From: a virus
Virus record (IMG/VR): IMGVR_UViG_3300032289_000249
Location: 1-25,280 of that record
Reading direction: 5' to 3' (one strand)
Length of the DNA: 25,280 nucleotides
How positions within the stretch are numbered: the first letter of the stretch is position 1; every line of letters starts with the position of its first letter. The position numbers were made by a program, and so were the translations under genes. Positions 5,849 through 13,418 of the stretch are shown here, piece by piece. The notes under the pieces are model-generated. The model did not search any database, was not told the DNA's origin, and saw only the letters and a program-made list of their open reading frames with translations.

Positions 5849-6922
5849 TTATAATTCCGCAACAAAAGCAACAAAAGCTGATGTTGAATTATCGGCTCCA
5901 AGATAATGAACTCTGCCTGTTGATAAACTACTTGAAACAATGTCTAAATAAGCACAATCAGTACCATTGTTTACGGCACTAACTGACATACTTGATACTG
6001 CTCTAGAATAAGAATAAACATCACTTACTTTTAAATTACTACTGTAAGATAGACTTGGCGATGTTCTAAGTTTTACAGGCATTACAAACGGCCCTTGGCA
6101 TTGTGTTGAACTATAAGAAATAGCGTAACCATTACCAATACCTTCATAAGCACTATTACCTAATAAACGATAGTAATAGCGTTGGCAAAGCTGTAACTCA
6201 GTACCATACAAACGATTTTCAAATGGCGAGGCTGCTGTGCCTTCTTCGAGCTGGACGCCTGTGACTTGCCATGTTGCGCCGTTGGTTCCTACTACTGAAA
6301 CTGCTCCTGTGGCTGACCATGCACTAGGTTTAGAAGTCCATGCGCCAGCTGTGTCAGAATAAGTAGAACCAACACCTAATCCAAACTGAACCATAATACC
6401 GATACCATTAGTTGTCAACCAAGTTCCTGTAGTATCTCCAGCAACTGTTACAGATTTGTATTCCCAAGTATTAGCAGAATTAATTGTAAAACTAAAAGGA
6501 TAACTTCTGTTTTGTGCATTATTTTCTAAAGTTCCACCAAAACTACCAGTTAAACTAGACTTAACCCAAAACGATAAAGTAACTGTAGATGCATTTGCAG
6601 TTCCAAAGCCTAAGTCTGTGCAATTTAAACCTTCAATACATTGGCGAATAAAATAGTAATCAGTAGCACCAACAGAAGTAGCAGCTAAAGAAGTAACCAA
6701 AGTAGAATTTATAAAGCCAGTAGGTGCATCAGATGATTGTGATAAAGAATATTTTGATGATGCACTAGAGAACATCTGCCATCTGTCTAAGCCATAATCA
6801 CCATCAGCAGTAACTGTTCCGCTAAATCCTCTTTGATTTATGCCCATAGCACCATTGATGATACGGTTGCGCATGGTTTGGTTGTTTGAACCCGATTGGG
6901 CGATATTTACGGCATTAGTCAT
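5849..6922 (-). CDS. Tail fibre protein with NRIINGAM module (copy B)
   Basis: A 357-aa fibre protein. After a short 18-residue lead it enters a module (about 19-250) that begins RNRIINGAMGINQR and contains LDRWQMFSS, STVTLSFWVKSS, SYPFSFTI, GDTTGTWLTTNGIGI, VTGVQLEEG and YGTELQLCQRYYYR. The same module forms the middle of the 451-aa fibre at 9048-10403. The module resembles a carbohydrate-binding-like beta-sandwich domain found in many phage fibres. Residues 250-357 are a different beta-rich C-terminal domain, presumably the variable tip. It lacks the MSYIG N-terminal domain found in the other two fibres. The gene overlaps the upstream XkdW-like gene by eight bases. Confidence 0.75.
   Translation of the reverse strand: MTNAVNIAQSGSNNQTMRNRIINGAMGINQRGFSGTVTADGDYGLDRWQMFSSASSKYSLSQSSDAPTGFINSTLVTSLAATSVGATDYYFIRQCIEGLNCTDLGFGTANASTVTLSFWVKSSLTGSFGGTLENNAQNRSYPFSFTINSANTWEYKSVTVAGDTTGTWLTTNGIGIMVQFGLGVGSTYSDTAGAWTSKPSAWSATGAVSVVGTNGATWQVTGVQLEEGTAASPFENRLYGTELQLCQRYYYRLLGNSAYEGIGNGYAISYSSTQCQGPFVMPVKLRTSPSLSYSSNLKVSDVYSYSRAVSSMSVSAVNNGTDCAYLDIVSSSLSTGRVHYLGADNSTSAFVAFVAEL
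6173..6868 (-). repeat. Duplicated fibre module, copy B
   Basis: Encodes the NRIINGAM to LCQRYYY module (residues 19-250 of the fibre). It is homologous to copy A at 9369-10061, with recognisable similarity at the DNA level too, for example around the GDTTGTWLTTNG segment (near 6410-6440 and 9605-9640). Confidence 0.7.
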
Positions 6923-7076
6923 TTAGTTGCTCCTCAGTTGGGCGAGGTAATGTTGGGTGGTTCCAGGCTGCGATGTAGTCACCACGGCCATCGGAATCGT
7001 TTCTTAAACGAATGGTGTCAAGAAAGTCATTAGCTTGTAGCTCAGGGTATAGAGCCATGATTTTGTCGTATAACAT
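6915..7076 (-). CDS. XkdW-like small tail protein
   Basis: A 53-aa protein: MLYDKIMALYPELQANDF, then TIRLRNDSDGRGDYIAAWN and HPTLPRPTEEQLND. The layout (M-LYD-IM--YP, then RNDxDGxG-YI--WN, then P-PT) closely resembles the Bacillus PBSX prophage XkdW family of small proteins found beside tail fibre genes. Start and stop overlap both neighbours (TAATG with the upstream fibre, eight bases with the downstream one), which implies coupled translation of fibre, small protein and next fibre. The role is unknown; a fibre-assembly or baseplate contact is a guess. Confidence 0.7.
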   Translation of the reverse strand: MLYDKIMALYPELQANDFLDTIRLRNDSDGRGDYIAAWNHPTLPRPTEEQLND

Positions 7077-8092
7077 TATGCTGCCCTCACTAATGATGCT
7101 TGGAAATACGTTTCAGTAGATAAAGCACTTACAGAATTTGCACTTCCTCTAGCTTGGTATGCATAAACATCTATGTAATCTGTAGAGCCATTTAAATACA
7201 CTAATGCAGAAACAATACCACTATTGACTGATGCACTACCGCTATCGTTTCCTCTTTTCCAAGAAGAACCATTTTTAAATAAATTTATAATAACTCTAGT
7301 GTCGCCGCTAGTAAAAGCAACTCTTGCGTTTACTTGATAATAGCCAGCTACAGTTGGTGTAAATCTTGAGTTTGATGTATCAAAACAAGAAGCTGTGTCC
7401 CATTCTTCTGTTTGATAATTAACTTTTGTTTCTGTTGCATTGTTAATTGATTGTGAAGAACTTTGATAAGCACTAAACGATGGACCATTGCCTGCCACAC
7501 CGCTTGCCAACTTAGCCTGAGTCACATTGGCATCGGCAATCTTAGTTGTTGTCACCGCACCAGTATTGATATAAGTCTCAGTTACCGCATTAGCCACCGC
7601 AGGGATGGCGTTTAGTACGCTTGATACGAAGAAGCTGATTGTCTCAACCAAGTCGCCAGCCGTAGCACCAGAAGCCAACACGACTGTTGTGCCAGATGTA
7701 GCAGTGAAGTCGGCAGTGCCTAACTTAACGCCGTTACGGTACACGTCAATATAACCGACTGTGTAGCTTGGCACTGAGAATGTAGTCTGACCTGACGTAG
7801 CAGTGAACGTGGTTAGTGTTCTGTAGGCTGTCGTGGCTACGCCTGATGCAGGGATGCCAAGGAAGCGAACAGAGATGTTGCTTGAGCCGCTTGGAGGTGC
7901 GCCAGAGAACGTCAGTGTTACGCCAGATACGCTGTAGGTGGATGGGTCTTGCACCACGCCACTGACTGCCACCAAGATAGATGACGTAGTGGCAGGAGCC
8001 TGACTTAGCGTAAATGCTGTGGTAGAACCATTGCCGCTGAACGTGTCAACGAGAAAGGCTACGGTTGTTGGGATATTACCGATGTAGCTCAT
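7076..8092 (-). CDS. Tail fibre protein with MSYIG head domain and C1q-like tip
   Basis: A 338-aa protein. Residues 1-80 (MSYIGNIPTT, FSGNGSTTAFTLS, VSGVTLTFSGAPPSGSSNISVRF) match the first domain of the 451-aa fibre at 9048-10403, a common virion-attachment module. Residues 91-160 form a second beta domain (TLTTFTATSGQTTFSVP, YIDVYRNGVKL). A short stalk (ETYINTGAVTTTKIADANVTQAKL) leads to residues 200-338, which resemble a C1q/TNF-like jelly roll (FSAYQSSSQSINNATETKV, RFTPTVAGYYQVNARV, LFKNGSSW, VYLNGSTDYIDVYAYQ, TYFQASLVR). The tip probably trimerises and binds a receptor. Confidence 0.75.
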   Translation of the reverse strand: MSYIGNIPTTVAFLVDTFSGNGSTTAFTLSQAPATTSSILVAVSGVVQDPSTYSVSGVTLTFSGAPPSGSSNISVRFLGIPASGVATTAYRTLTTFTATSGQTTFSVPSYTVGYIDVYRNGVKLGTADFTATSGTTVVLASGATAGDLVETISFFVSSVLNAIPAVANAVTETYINTGAVTTTKIADANVTQAKLASGVAGNGPSFSAYQSSSQSINNATETKVNYQTEEWDTASCFDTSNSRFTPTVAGYYQVNARVAFTSGDTRVIINLFKNGSSWKRGNDSGSASVNSGIVSALVYLNGSTDYIDVYAYQARGSANSVSALSTETYFQASLVRAA

Positions 8093-8095
8093 AGG

Positions 8096-8347
8096 TTAGT
8101 TTCCTGTTAAGGCTTTAATTTCAACGTCAGTCAAGCCAAGTGCGGCTAGTTTAGCTAGTGCAGAAGCCTTTGCACTAATAGCAGCTTGTGAATCAGCTTG
8201 TGCTTGTGCTTGTAGTTCTGCTAACTTGGCTTCTGCTTGTGCCTTGTCGTAAGCAACAACATTATCGTTTGCGTCATAAGCTACGTCACCACGAATGGTT
8301 ACGATAGAAGAATTAAGTGCAAGGATAGCTTGATGAATAGTTATCAT
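8096..8347 (-). CDS. Small Ala/Gln-rich coiled-coil fibre accessory protein
   Basis: An 83-aa protein: an N-terminal strand region (MITIHQAILALNSSIVTIRG, then DVAYDANDNVVAYD), a long Ala/Gln/Lys helix (KAQAEAKLAELQAQAQADSQ) and a hydrophobic C-terminal helix LAALGLTDVEIKALTGN. Proteins with this RGDxAYD plus ALAKLAALGLTxxEIxAL pattern often follow phage fibre genes. The ATG overlaps the upstream stop (ATGA). A chaperone or trimerising helper role is possible; it has no visible enzyme motif. Confidence 0.65.
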   Translation of the reverse strand: MITIHQAILALNSSIVTIRGDVAYDANDNVVAYDKAQAEAKLAELQAQAQADSQAAISAKASALAKLAALGLTDVEIKALTGN

Positions 8348-8871
8348 GCCGCAATCTCCATAAGAATAATTGTTGATGTGCCATTAGGCGCACCTCCAGC
8401 TGATTGATAACTAACGCTTCTTCCAGAGGTACTTTGGCGTATTCTGCCTTGAGTTTTGTAAGTAACAGAAGATGTTGTAGCTGGACTATCTAAATAATTT
8501 AAACAAGTGCGAGAAGAAAAATAAATTTGAGATGAACCAATAATTTCCATATACGGTTCAAATGGACCAACTCCGTCAGAAAAAGGAACTAATATAGGTG
8601 TTGAATTTCTTACTATTTGCGTTCCAGCGGCCACATTATCAGTTGTTCCGTAAATATATATTTGTTGGCTTACTAAAACTAAAATTTTGCTTGTTGCACT
8701 TGTTGGTGTAATAGAAGCAGTTAAACCTGTATCCGTATACGATGTTGCTGTAATTGTTACAGGCGTTGATGTTGTTCCTTGAACCACTTGCAACACAGTG
8801 CCAGCGGGCAACTTAGCCGTACTTGGCACACCGCTGGCTAACGAAGCATTTTGAATTGTACTTACTGCCAT
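8344..8871 (-). CDS. Fibre tip or fibre-associated beta protein
   Basis: A 175-aa protein beginning MAVSTIQNASLASGVPSTAK, followed by LPAGTVLQVVQG and a beta-rich domain (TGLTASITPTSATSKILVLVS ... STIILMEIAA). The GTVLQVVQ opening and ITPTSATSKILV followed by IxLMEIA end are a recurrent phage C-terminal fibre module, often fused to long fibres. Here it stands alone as its own gene. GGAG lies six to eight bases before the ATG, embedded in the end of the upstream small gene. It probably docks on the fibre encoded upstream. Confidence 0.65.
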   Translation of the reverse strand: MAVSTIQNASLASGVPSTAKLPAGTVLQVVQGTTSTPVTITATSYTDTGLTASITPTSATSKILVLVSQQIYIYGTTDNVAAGTQIVRNSTPILVPFSDGVGPFEPYMEIIGSSQIYFSSRTCLNYLDSPATTSSVTYKTQGRIRQSTSGRSVSYQSAGGAPNGTSTIILMEIAA

Positions 8872-8872
8872 A

Positions 8873-9046
8873 TTATTCTCCGTCCGCTGGTAATGGTGTG
8901 TTGCCTTCAGCTACCCATTTTAGGTAGGCTTGGTAGTCTGTGTTGGCTGGGTCTTCAGGTATAGAAGTTGCAGAACCATCTTGATTAGTTCTGATAATTT
9001 CTAAATATTCATTATTGAGATAAGTTTTTACAGTTACTTTATACAT
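8873..9046 (-). CDS. Small fibre accessory protein, paralogue B
   Basis: A 57-aa ORF: MYKVTVKTYLNNEYLEIIRT, then NQDGSATSIPEDPANTDYQA and YLKWVAEGNTPLPADGE. The C-terminal half is almost identical to the protein at 5659-5847 (YQAYLKWLAEGNTPQPAD), while the N-terminal halves differ. It starts one base after the stop of the 451-aa fibre (TAATATG) and ends one base before the next ATG. The pairing with an NRIINGAM fibre in both places indicates co-duplication and a likely joint function, such as helping that module fold or attach. Confidence 0.7.
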   Translation of the reverse strand: MYKVTVKTYLNNEYLEIIRTNQDGSATSIPEDPANTDYQAYLKWVAEGNTPLPADGE

Positions 9047-9047
9047 A

Positions 9048-10403
9048 TTAAAGTTCCGCAGAAAGGGTTATGGCTGAAGCACCAACATAGGGTTCTAAAT
9101 AATAAGGTCTATAGGCAGTCAAACCTGATGCTGTTGTGCAATCAAAAGAAGTTTTATTCACATCTGATGTAACACTTTGAATACTAATTGCAGTAAGTAC
9201 TGTTCCAGCACTTGCATCAGAAAGTTGGAAAGTTGATGCACCTGTAGTTGTTAATGATGGCTTTGTTCTCATTGGTACTGGATGAGGAGTGTTTACATAA
9301 CCCTTAGTAGAAGAATTTGCAAAACCTAAAGCATATCTATTAGCCGCACTATCAGTATTGCTCATTACAAAACAGTATCTCTGACACAAAGCTAACTCAG
9401 TACCATAAGGTCTGTAATCAAAGCTAGTAGCAGTAGAGCCTTTTTCTAGTTGAACACCTGTGATGTAGAAGGTTGCTCCTGATGTGGCAACAAGATTAGT
9501 TGCACCAGTAGCACTACGATAATCAGCACCAGCCCACGCACCAGCAGTTCCGCTAAGTGTAGAACCAACACCAAGACCAATATACATATTTATACCAAGT
9601 CCGTTAGTGGTTAACCAAGTGCCTGTAGTATCGCCAGCAATAGTAATTGATTTATATTCAAAAGTGTTTGCGGAGCTAATTGTGTAAGTAAACGGATATG
9701 ACCTGTCACCAGCAGAGTTTTGTAATGCACCACCATAAGTGCCTGTTACTGAGCTACGAACCCAAAAGCTAAGAGTTACAGTTGAAGCACTTGCAGTTCC
9801 CCATCCTAAGTCTGCAACATTTAACCCTTCAATTGGTTGCTGAACATAGTTGCGACCATTTGATGCTGGTACTGCTCCTGTACCAACTGTTACGATTAAA
9901 GAATTTTTAAATCCTGTTGGTGCAGTTGTTGATTGTTGAGTTGTATTTCCACTTCCTGAGTCTGTACGAACTACCCAGCGGTCTAAAGTGTAAGCATTAC
10001 CAGCAGCAACACTAGCACCAGCATTACGCTGGTCAATCATCATTGCACCATTGATGATGCGGTTCTTAAAGCTACCACCAAATGTGCCTTGCATGTCAGT
10101 ATTGAACGTGCTGTATGAAACAGTGTTCTGGCTTGGTGTAATAGACTGAGTTGTTGTGCTTAGATAGCGAACATAGACGTTGCTAGTGCCTGAGCTTGGA
10201 GCTGAGGTGAACGTGATGGTTGAGCCACTGACGTTGTATGCGTCGTTAGGTACTTGGACGACGTTGTTAACCACCGCCTGGATGTCGTTGACCGACACGA
10301 CAGGGCGAGACAATGTAAACGCAGTCGTTGAGCCATTGCCGTTAAAGTAGTCAGTTCCGGCTATGAAATTCTGCGTTGTTGGGGTTGAGCCAATATATGA
10401 CAT
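9048..10403 (-). CDS. Tail fibre protein, MSYIG domain plus NRIINGAM module (copy A)
   Basis: A 451-aa fibre. Residues 1-85 are the MSYIG attachment domain (FNGNGSTTAFTLSRP, YNVSGSTITFTSAP, NVYVRYLS) shared with the 338-aa fibre. Residues 115-345 are the NRIINGAM module (NRIINGAMMIDQR, TLDRWVVRTDS, STVTLSFWVRSS, GDTTGTWLTTNGLGI, ITGVQLEKG, YGTELALCQRYCF) shared with the 357-aa fibre. Residues about 346-451 are a unique beta-rich C-terminal tip. It is the only fibre here that contains both shared modules, so it may reflect the ancestral arrangement. It is followed by small paralogue B with one base between. Confidence 0.75.
   Translation of the reverse strand: MSYIGSTPTTQNFIAGTDYFNGNGSTTAFTLSRPVVSVNDIQAVVNNVVQVPNDAYNVSGSTITFTSAPSSGTSNVYVRYLSTTTQSITPSQNTVSYSTFNTDMQGTFGGSFKNRIINGAMMIDQRNAGASVAAGNAYTLDRWVVRTDSGSGNTTQQSTTAPTGFKNSLIVTVGTGAVPASNGRNYVQQPIEGLNVADLGWGTASASTVTLSFWVRSSVTGTYGGALQNSAGDRSYPFTYTISSANTFEYKSITIAGDTTGTWLTTNGLGINMYIGLGVGSTLSGTAGAWAGADYRSATGATNLVATSGATFYITGVQLEKGSTATSFDYRPYGTELALCQRYCFVMSNTDSAANRYALGFANSSTKGYVNTPHPVPMRTKPSLTTTGASTFQLSDASAGTVLTAISIQSVTSDVNKTSFDCTTASGLTAYRPYYLEPYVGASAITLSAEL
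9369..10061 (-). repeat. Duplicated fibre module, copy A
   Basis: Encodes residues 115-345 of the 451-aa fibre. Homologous to copy B at 6173-6868. The conserved blocks are in the same order in both copies. Confidence 0.7.
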
Positions 10404-10412
10404 TTAAGCCTC

Positions 10413-10739
10413 TTAGGTGATGTTCAATACAGAAGTAATAACGTCGGCTGATGCTGCGGCAGAGGTGATTACTTTAAGTGCATCACCTGTAACCATGACC
10501 ACCTTCTGGTCACCACCGACAACTACCAATGAAGAACCAACAGGTACTGTGGCGTCTTCAATCAGGTAGTAGTTCACCGCAGAGCGTGTGATGTACGCAC
10601 TGGCTGTGATTGGTGCGTTTGTGGTGTTAGCGAAAGACAAGCCGATGATGGTTGTCTGTGTGCTTGCACCAACGGTGACCACTGTGGAAGCAGATGTGCC
10701 TACGTCTTTGTTCATGTACGATGTAAATGTATTTGCCAT
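10413..10739 (-). CDS. Small virion structural protein
   Basis: A 108-aa beta-rich protein with QTTIIGLSFANTTNAPITAS, YLIEDATVPVGSSLVVVGGD and QKVVMVTGDALKVITSAAAS. The pattern (IGLxxANTT, then PVGSxLVVVGGDQKVV, then GDxxKVxSSA) recurs in aquatic phages as a small structural or neck-associated beta-sandwich protein. An AGGA ribosome site precedes the ATG. Its context between the glycosyltransferase and the fibres suggests a tail or fibre-base component. Function unproven. Confidence 0.65.
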   Translation of the reverse strand: MANTFTSYMNKDVGTSASTVVTVGASTQTTIIGLSFANTTNAPITASAYITRSAVNYYLIEDATVPVGSSLVVVGGDQKVVMVTGDALKVITSAAASADVITSVLNIT

Positions 10740-10751
10740 TTTATTTTCCTA

Positions 10752-10958
10752 TTAACCTAATGCGATTGCCATAGCGACTGCTGTACCAGCGGGGTCGTTT
10801 AATTGAATAATGCTTGAGCCTGCTGCGTTTTTAAAGTAAGCCACGCCATCAGCAATGTTTAATCCAAGCTCACCCAACGCCAAGTTTCCAGTCGTTGGCT
10901 GTGTGCTTGCCGTAGTGCTGTAGTACAGCGATATTGGTGTAAAGCCTGCTGCTGCCAT
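10752..10958 (-). CDS. Short fibre attachment-type protein (GELGLNxxDG)
   Basis: A 68-aa protein: MAAAGFTPISLYYSTTASTQ, then PTTGNLALGELGLNIADGVA and YFKNAAGSSIIQL. This is the module found at the N-terminus of many phage fibres (ANLALGELAINxxDGxLFxK), here as an independent small gene. It probably forms a connector between virion and fibre or is a remnant of a longer fibre. AAGGA precedes the ATG. It lies two bases downstream of the glycosyltransferase stop. Confidence 0.65.
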   Translation of the reverse strand: MAAAGFTPISLYYSTTASTQPTTGNLALGELGLNIADGVAYFKNAAGSSIIQLNDPAGTAVAMAIALG

Positions 10959-10960
10959 GT

Positions 10961-12004
10961 TTATTCCTTGTAAAATTTCAAGTTTTTAATTAGTCGTTCG
11001 TTACTTGGTTCTAACTCTACGGCTTTTAATCCGTGTTTTAATGCTTCTTCTTTTAAACCTAAATAGTAAGCAGCGATAGCTGCTAAGTCATACGGTTTGG
11101 CACTGAATGAATCTGGACTTGCCGTGTAAGAATAATTTGGCTCTGTAATTGCCAGTGCGCTCATCGCAGCACCAAAACTCTCAGACCATAAATTTTTTCT
11201 TTGTGCTGCACTTGCTAACGCAATCCAAGTCTCTCTAACCTTCGGGTCTTCTGCTACACCTTTTCTGTACCACTCCAAACCATCCCTACCCAATGCCTCG
11301 TAAGAGTCGCCAATTAGGCGCATTGCGTAGGCTCTTTCGTTATTCCATGTTGCCTCTGGCATGTCTAGGTACTTCTTCAATGCCACAATCGCCTCTTCCC
11401 ACCTGCTGTAGTATGTCAACTCTCTAGCGTAATAAAATGCGTTGCGAGGACATAGCGGGTCTTCTTTGACTGACATCTCAAGCAGGTCCATGTACTGACC
11501 CCTTGATTTTGTTTCGTCTGGCTTGTGTACAACCATCAACATATCAGACCACACAAACTTCTCGTTTGTCCTTGCGTCTGCTCTGATATATTCATGGCAC
11601 GGATGGTGCCAGTGATACCCACTGCGACTGTGCAACTTGGTAGAGTAAAACACTTTACCGTGTCCCCAGTCAAACTTGTAACCCATGCGGGTTGTGTCTG
11701 GCTGCCACAATCTTTCTATCTCTTGTCTCCACCCTGGCTGAAGCTCTTCATCCAAGTCCAAAGACACGCACACATCAATGTCTCTTGGCAGTAACGCTAA
11801 TGCCGCGTCTCTTGCCTTGTCAAACCGCCACGGTGTGATGCAGATGTCATACACCGTCGCACCACACTCTTTGGCTATCTCAACCGTCTTGTCTGTAGAG
11901 CCTGTGTCGGCTATTACAATCAAATCTGCTTCTTTAGCTGATTCACAAAAACGTTTAACAAATTGTTCTTCATTTTTACTAATTGCATATATCGCAATTT
12001 TCAT
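10961..12004 (-). CDS. GT2-family glycosyltransferase with TPR-like C-terminus
   Basis: A 347-aa enzyme. The N-terminal GT-A fold begins KIAIYAISKNEEQFVKRF and has the nucleotide-binding stretch IADTGSTDKTVEIA (31-44) and a DLD metal-binding motif at 83-85 (VSLDLDEEL). His-rich YHWHHPCHEY follows. From about residue 160 the protein is helical with TPR-like repeats (EDPLCPRNAFYYARELTYYS, EEAIVALKKYLD, ERAYAMRLIGDSYEAL, EALKHGLKAVELEPSNERLI), which often bind a protein acceptor. It would transfer a sugar from an activated donor. It follows the collagen-like gene by 13 bases with a strong AGGAG site, so glycosylation of that fibre's Thr residues is a reasonable idea. Modification of host envelope glycans is the alternative. 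Confidence 0.8.
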   Translation of the reverse strand: MKIAIYAISKNEEQFVKRFCESAKEADLIVIADTGSTDKTVEIAKECGATVYDICITPWRFDKARDAALALLPRDIDVCVSLDLDEELQPGWRQEIERLWQPDTTRMGYKFDWGHGKVFYSTKLHSRSGYHWHHPCHEYIRADARTNEKFVWSDMLMVVHKPDETKSRGQYMDLLEMSVKEDPLCPRNAFYYARELTYYSRWEEAIVALKKYLDMPEATWNNERAYAMRLIGDSYEALGRDGLEWYRKGVAEDPKVRETWIALASAAQRKNLWSESFGAAMSALAITEPNYSYTASPDSFSAKPYDLAAIAAYYLGLKEEALKHGLKAVELEPSNERLIKNLKFYKE

Positions 12005-12017
12005 GTACTGCTCCTAA

Positions 12018-13406
12018 TTAAAACGTGCCGCCACTCACTCCGATGTAAGCTGTTGCGGTTATTGTACCAGCACTGAAATTACCGTTTGTATCGCGCTGTA
12101 CCAGCGCGCTTGCGGTGTTTGCACTTGCTGCCACTAATGACGTGCCCCACGCCGTGCCAGTGGATACTGCCACGCCAGAGGCTGGGTATGTTGTAGGTCC
12201 TGTCGGTCCTGTGTCACCAGTCGGGCCAGTGGGTCCAGTCCATCCTGTCGGACCAGTGGGGCCTTGAGGTCCAGTGTCACCTGTCGGACCTGTTGGTCCT
12301 TGAATGCCTTGTGGACCAGTCCAGCCAGTTGGACCTGTTGGTCCTTGAATGCCTTGCGGTCCAGTAGGGCCTGTCGGGCCTTGTGGTCCTGTGTCACCAG
12401 TAGGACCCTGTGGTCCAGTAGGGCCTTGCGCGCCGCTAACAATTGCCAAGAACAACGGCAAGTTGTTTGCAAAGTTTGTCGCGCCCGTGCCACCTGATGA
12501 GGTGATTGTTACTGGCACCGTCCAGTAGCTGTTAGCCGTGTTAGGGTTAACGTTGGTTGGTGTGCCGTTAATTGTCCAAGTCTGAAAGTTTCCACTAACG
12601 GTTTGGTCTTGGATTGTAATGACTTCGGTATTTACCAGTGTATCTAAGAAAATATCAATGTCAATATTGTTATCTGTTAGATGGTGGATATTAAGTTGTG
12701 TAGCACTGGTTTGTGTGGCGTTATTCCACACGATAAATCCTGCAGTTGGGTCACCACTTGTTATCGTGGTGTTCGCCTTGTATAAAAACAAACTGGATGA
12801 TGAACCTTGTGGTCCTGTCGGTCCAGTGGCGCCTTGTATGCCTTGAGGTCCAGTAGGTCCAACAACGCCTGTCGGACCAGTGGGTCCTTGAATGCCTTGT
12901 GGTCCTGTCGGTCCTAAAGGTCCTGTATCGCCTGTCGGTCCTTGAATGCCTTGTGGTCCTGTCGGTCCTTGGATGCCTTGAGGTCCTGTCGGTCCTTGAA
13001 TGCCTTGTGGTCCTGTAGGTCCAGTTGGTCCTGTGTCGCCTGTTGGTCCTACGGGTCCTATTGGTCCTGTTGAGCCTTGTATACCTGTCGGACCAGTTGG
13101 TCCGGTTGAGCCTTGTATTCCTTGCGGTCCTGTTGGTCCGGTTGAACCAGTGGGTCCTGTTGCGCCTTGTATGCCTTGAGGTCCAGTCGGTCCGGTTGAA
13201 CCAGTTGGTCCTGTTGCACCTTGTGAACCTGTAGGACCTGTCGGTCCTGCGTTGCCCTGTGGTCCAGTAGGACCAGTTGGGCCACCAAGATTAGAAATAT
13301 CTTGCAGCTGAGTTTGTTTTGTAACGCCGTTTTGTACAACTACAGTAACCTCATTGCCCGTTAACGGACCGGCTACTTGTAGTTGTGATATCGATTGGTC
13401 AGCCAT
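12018..13406 (-). CDS. Collagen-like fibre protein with two GPT-rich blocks
   Basis: A 462-aa protein. The N-terminal domain (1-40, [20 protein letters not shown]) is a phage attachment-type sequence. Collagen-type Gly-X-Y repeats follow in two blocks, about 41-201 and 327-405, dominated by [12 protein letters not shown] and GDTGPT. A globular beta domain of about 125 residues separates them ([20 protein letters not shown] ... PLFLAIVSG). The C-terminal end ([20 protein letters not shown]) is a motif common before phage fibre tips or intramolecular chaperones. Viral and bacterial collagen-like proteins form trimers without hydroxyproline. Thr is unusually frequent at position Y, a possible glycosylation site, and a glycosyltransferase gene is directly downstream. 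Confidence 0.85.
   Translation of the reverse strand: MADQSISQLQVAGPLTGNEVTVVVQNGVTKQTQLQDISNLGGPTGPTGPQGNAGPTGPTGSQGATGPTGSTGPTGPQGIQGATGPTGSTGPTGPQGIQGSTGPTGPTGIQGSTGPIGPVGPTGDTGPTGPTGPQGIQGPTGPQGIQGPTGPQGIQGPTGDTGPLGPTGPQGIQGPTGPTGVVGPTGPQGIQGATGPTGPQGSSSSLFLYKANTTITSGDPTAGFIVWNNATQTSATQLNIHHLTDNNIDIDIFLDTLVNTEVITIQDQTVSGNFQTWTINGTPTNVNPNTANSYWTVPVTITSSGGTGATNFANNLPLFLAIVSGAQGPTGPQGPTGDTGPQGPTGPTGPQGIQGPTGPTGWTGPQGIQGPTGPTGDTGPQGPTGPTGWTGPTGPTGDTGPTGPTTYPASGVAVSTGTAWGTSLVAASANTASALVQRDTNGNFSAGTITATAYIGVSGGTF
12192..12428 (-). repeat. Collagen-type repeat block 2 (Gly-X-Y codons)
   Basis: Repeating 9- and 18-base units encoding GPT/GPQ/GDT triplets, residues about 327-405 of the fibre. Similar sequence to block 1 suggests slippage or recombination between them. 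Confidence 0.8.
12804..13286 (-). repeat. Collagen-type repeat block 1 (Gly-X-Y codons)
   Basis: About 53 Gly-X-Y triplets, residues 41-201, with higher-order GPTGPQGIQ units repeated in tandem. Minor breaks such as GVVGPT are still in register. Confidence 0.8.
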
Positions 13407-13418
13407 TTATTATTCTCT

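Noticed and set aside
5848-5940. Longer reading of the small accessory gene at 5659-5847
   Set aside because: The extra 31 residues are an out-of-frame reading of the fibre gene; the ATG one base after the fibre stop matches its paralogue.
5849-10403. Possible diversity-generating retroelement acting on the fibre tips
   Set aside because: No reverse transcriptase gene and no template/variable repeat pair with adenine-biased differences is visible; the duplicated modules differ at all base types.
11525-12017. Plus-strand ORFs opposite the glycosyltransferase
   Set aside because: Antisense shadows of a gene with clear family motifs; no domain or ribosome site support.
12134-13339. Alternative-frame ORFs across the collagen-like gene on both strands, and a CRISPR-like look of the repeats
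   Set aside because: Repeats are in register with Gly-X-Y codons and have no unique spacers; the other-frame ORFs are periodic artefacts of the same repeat.
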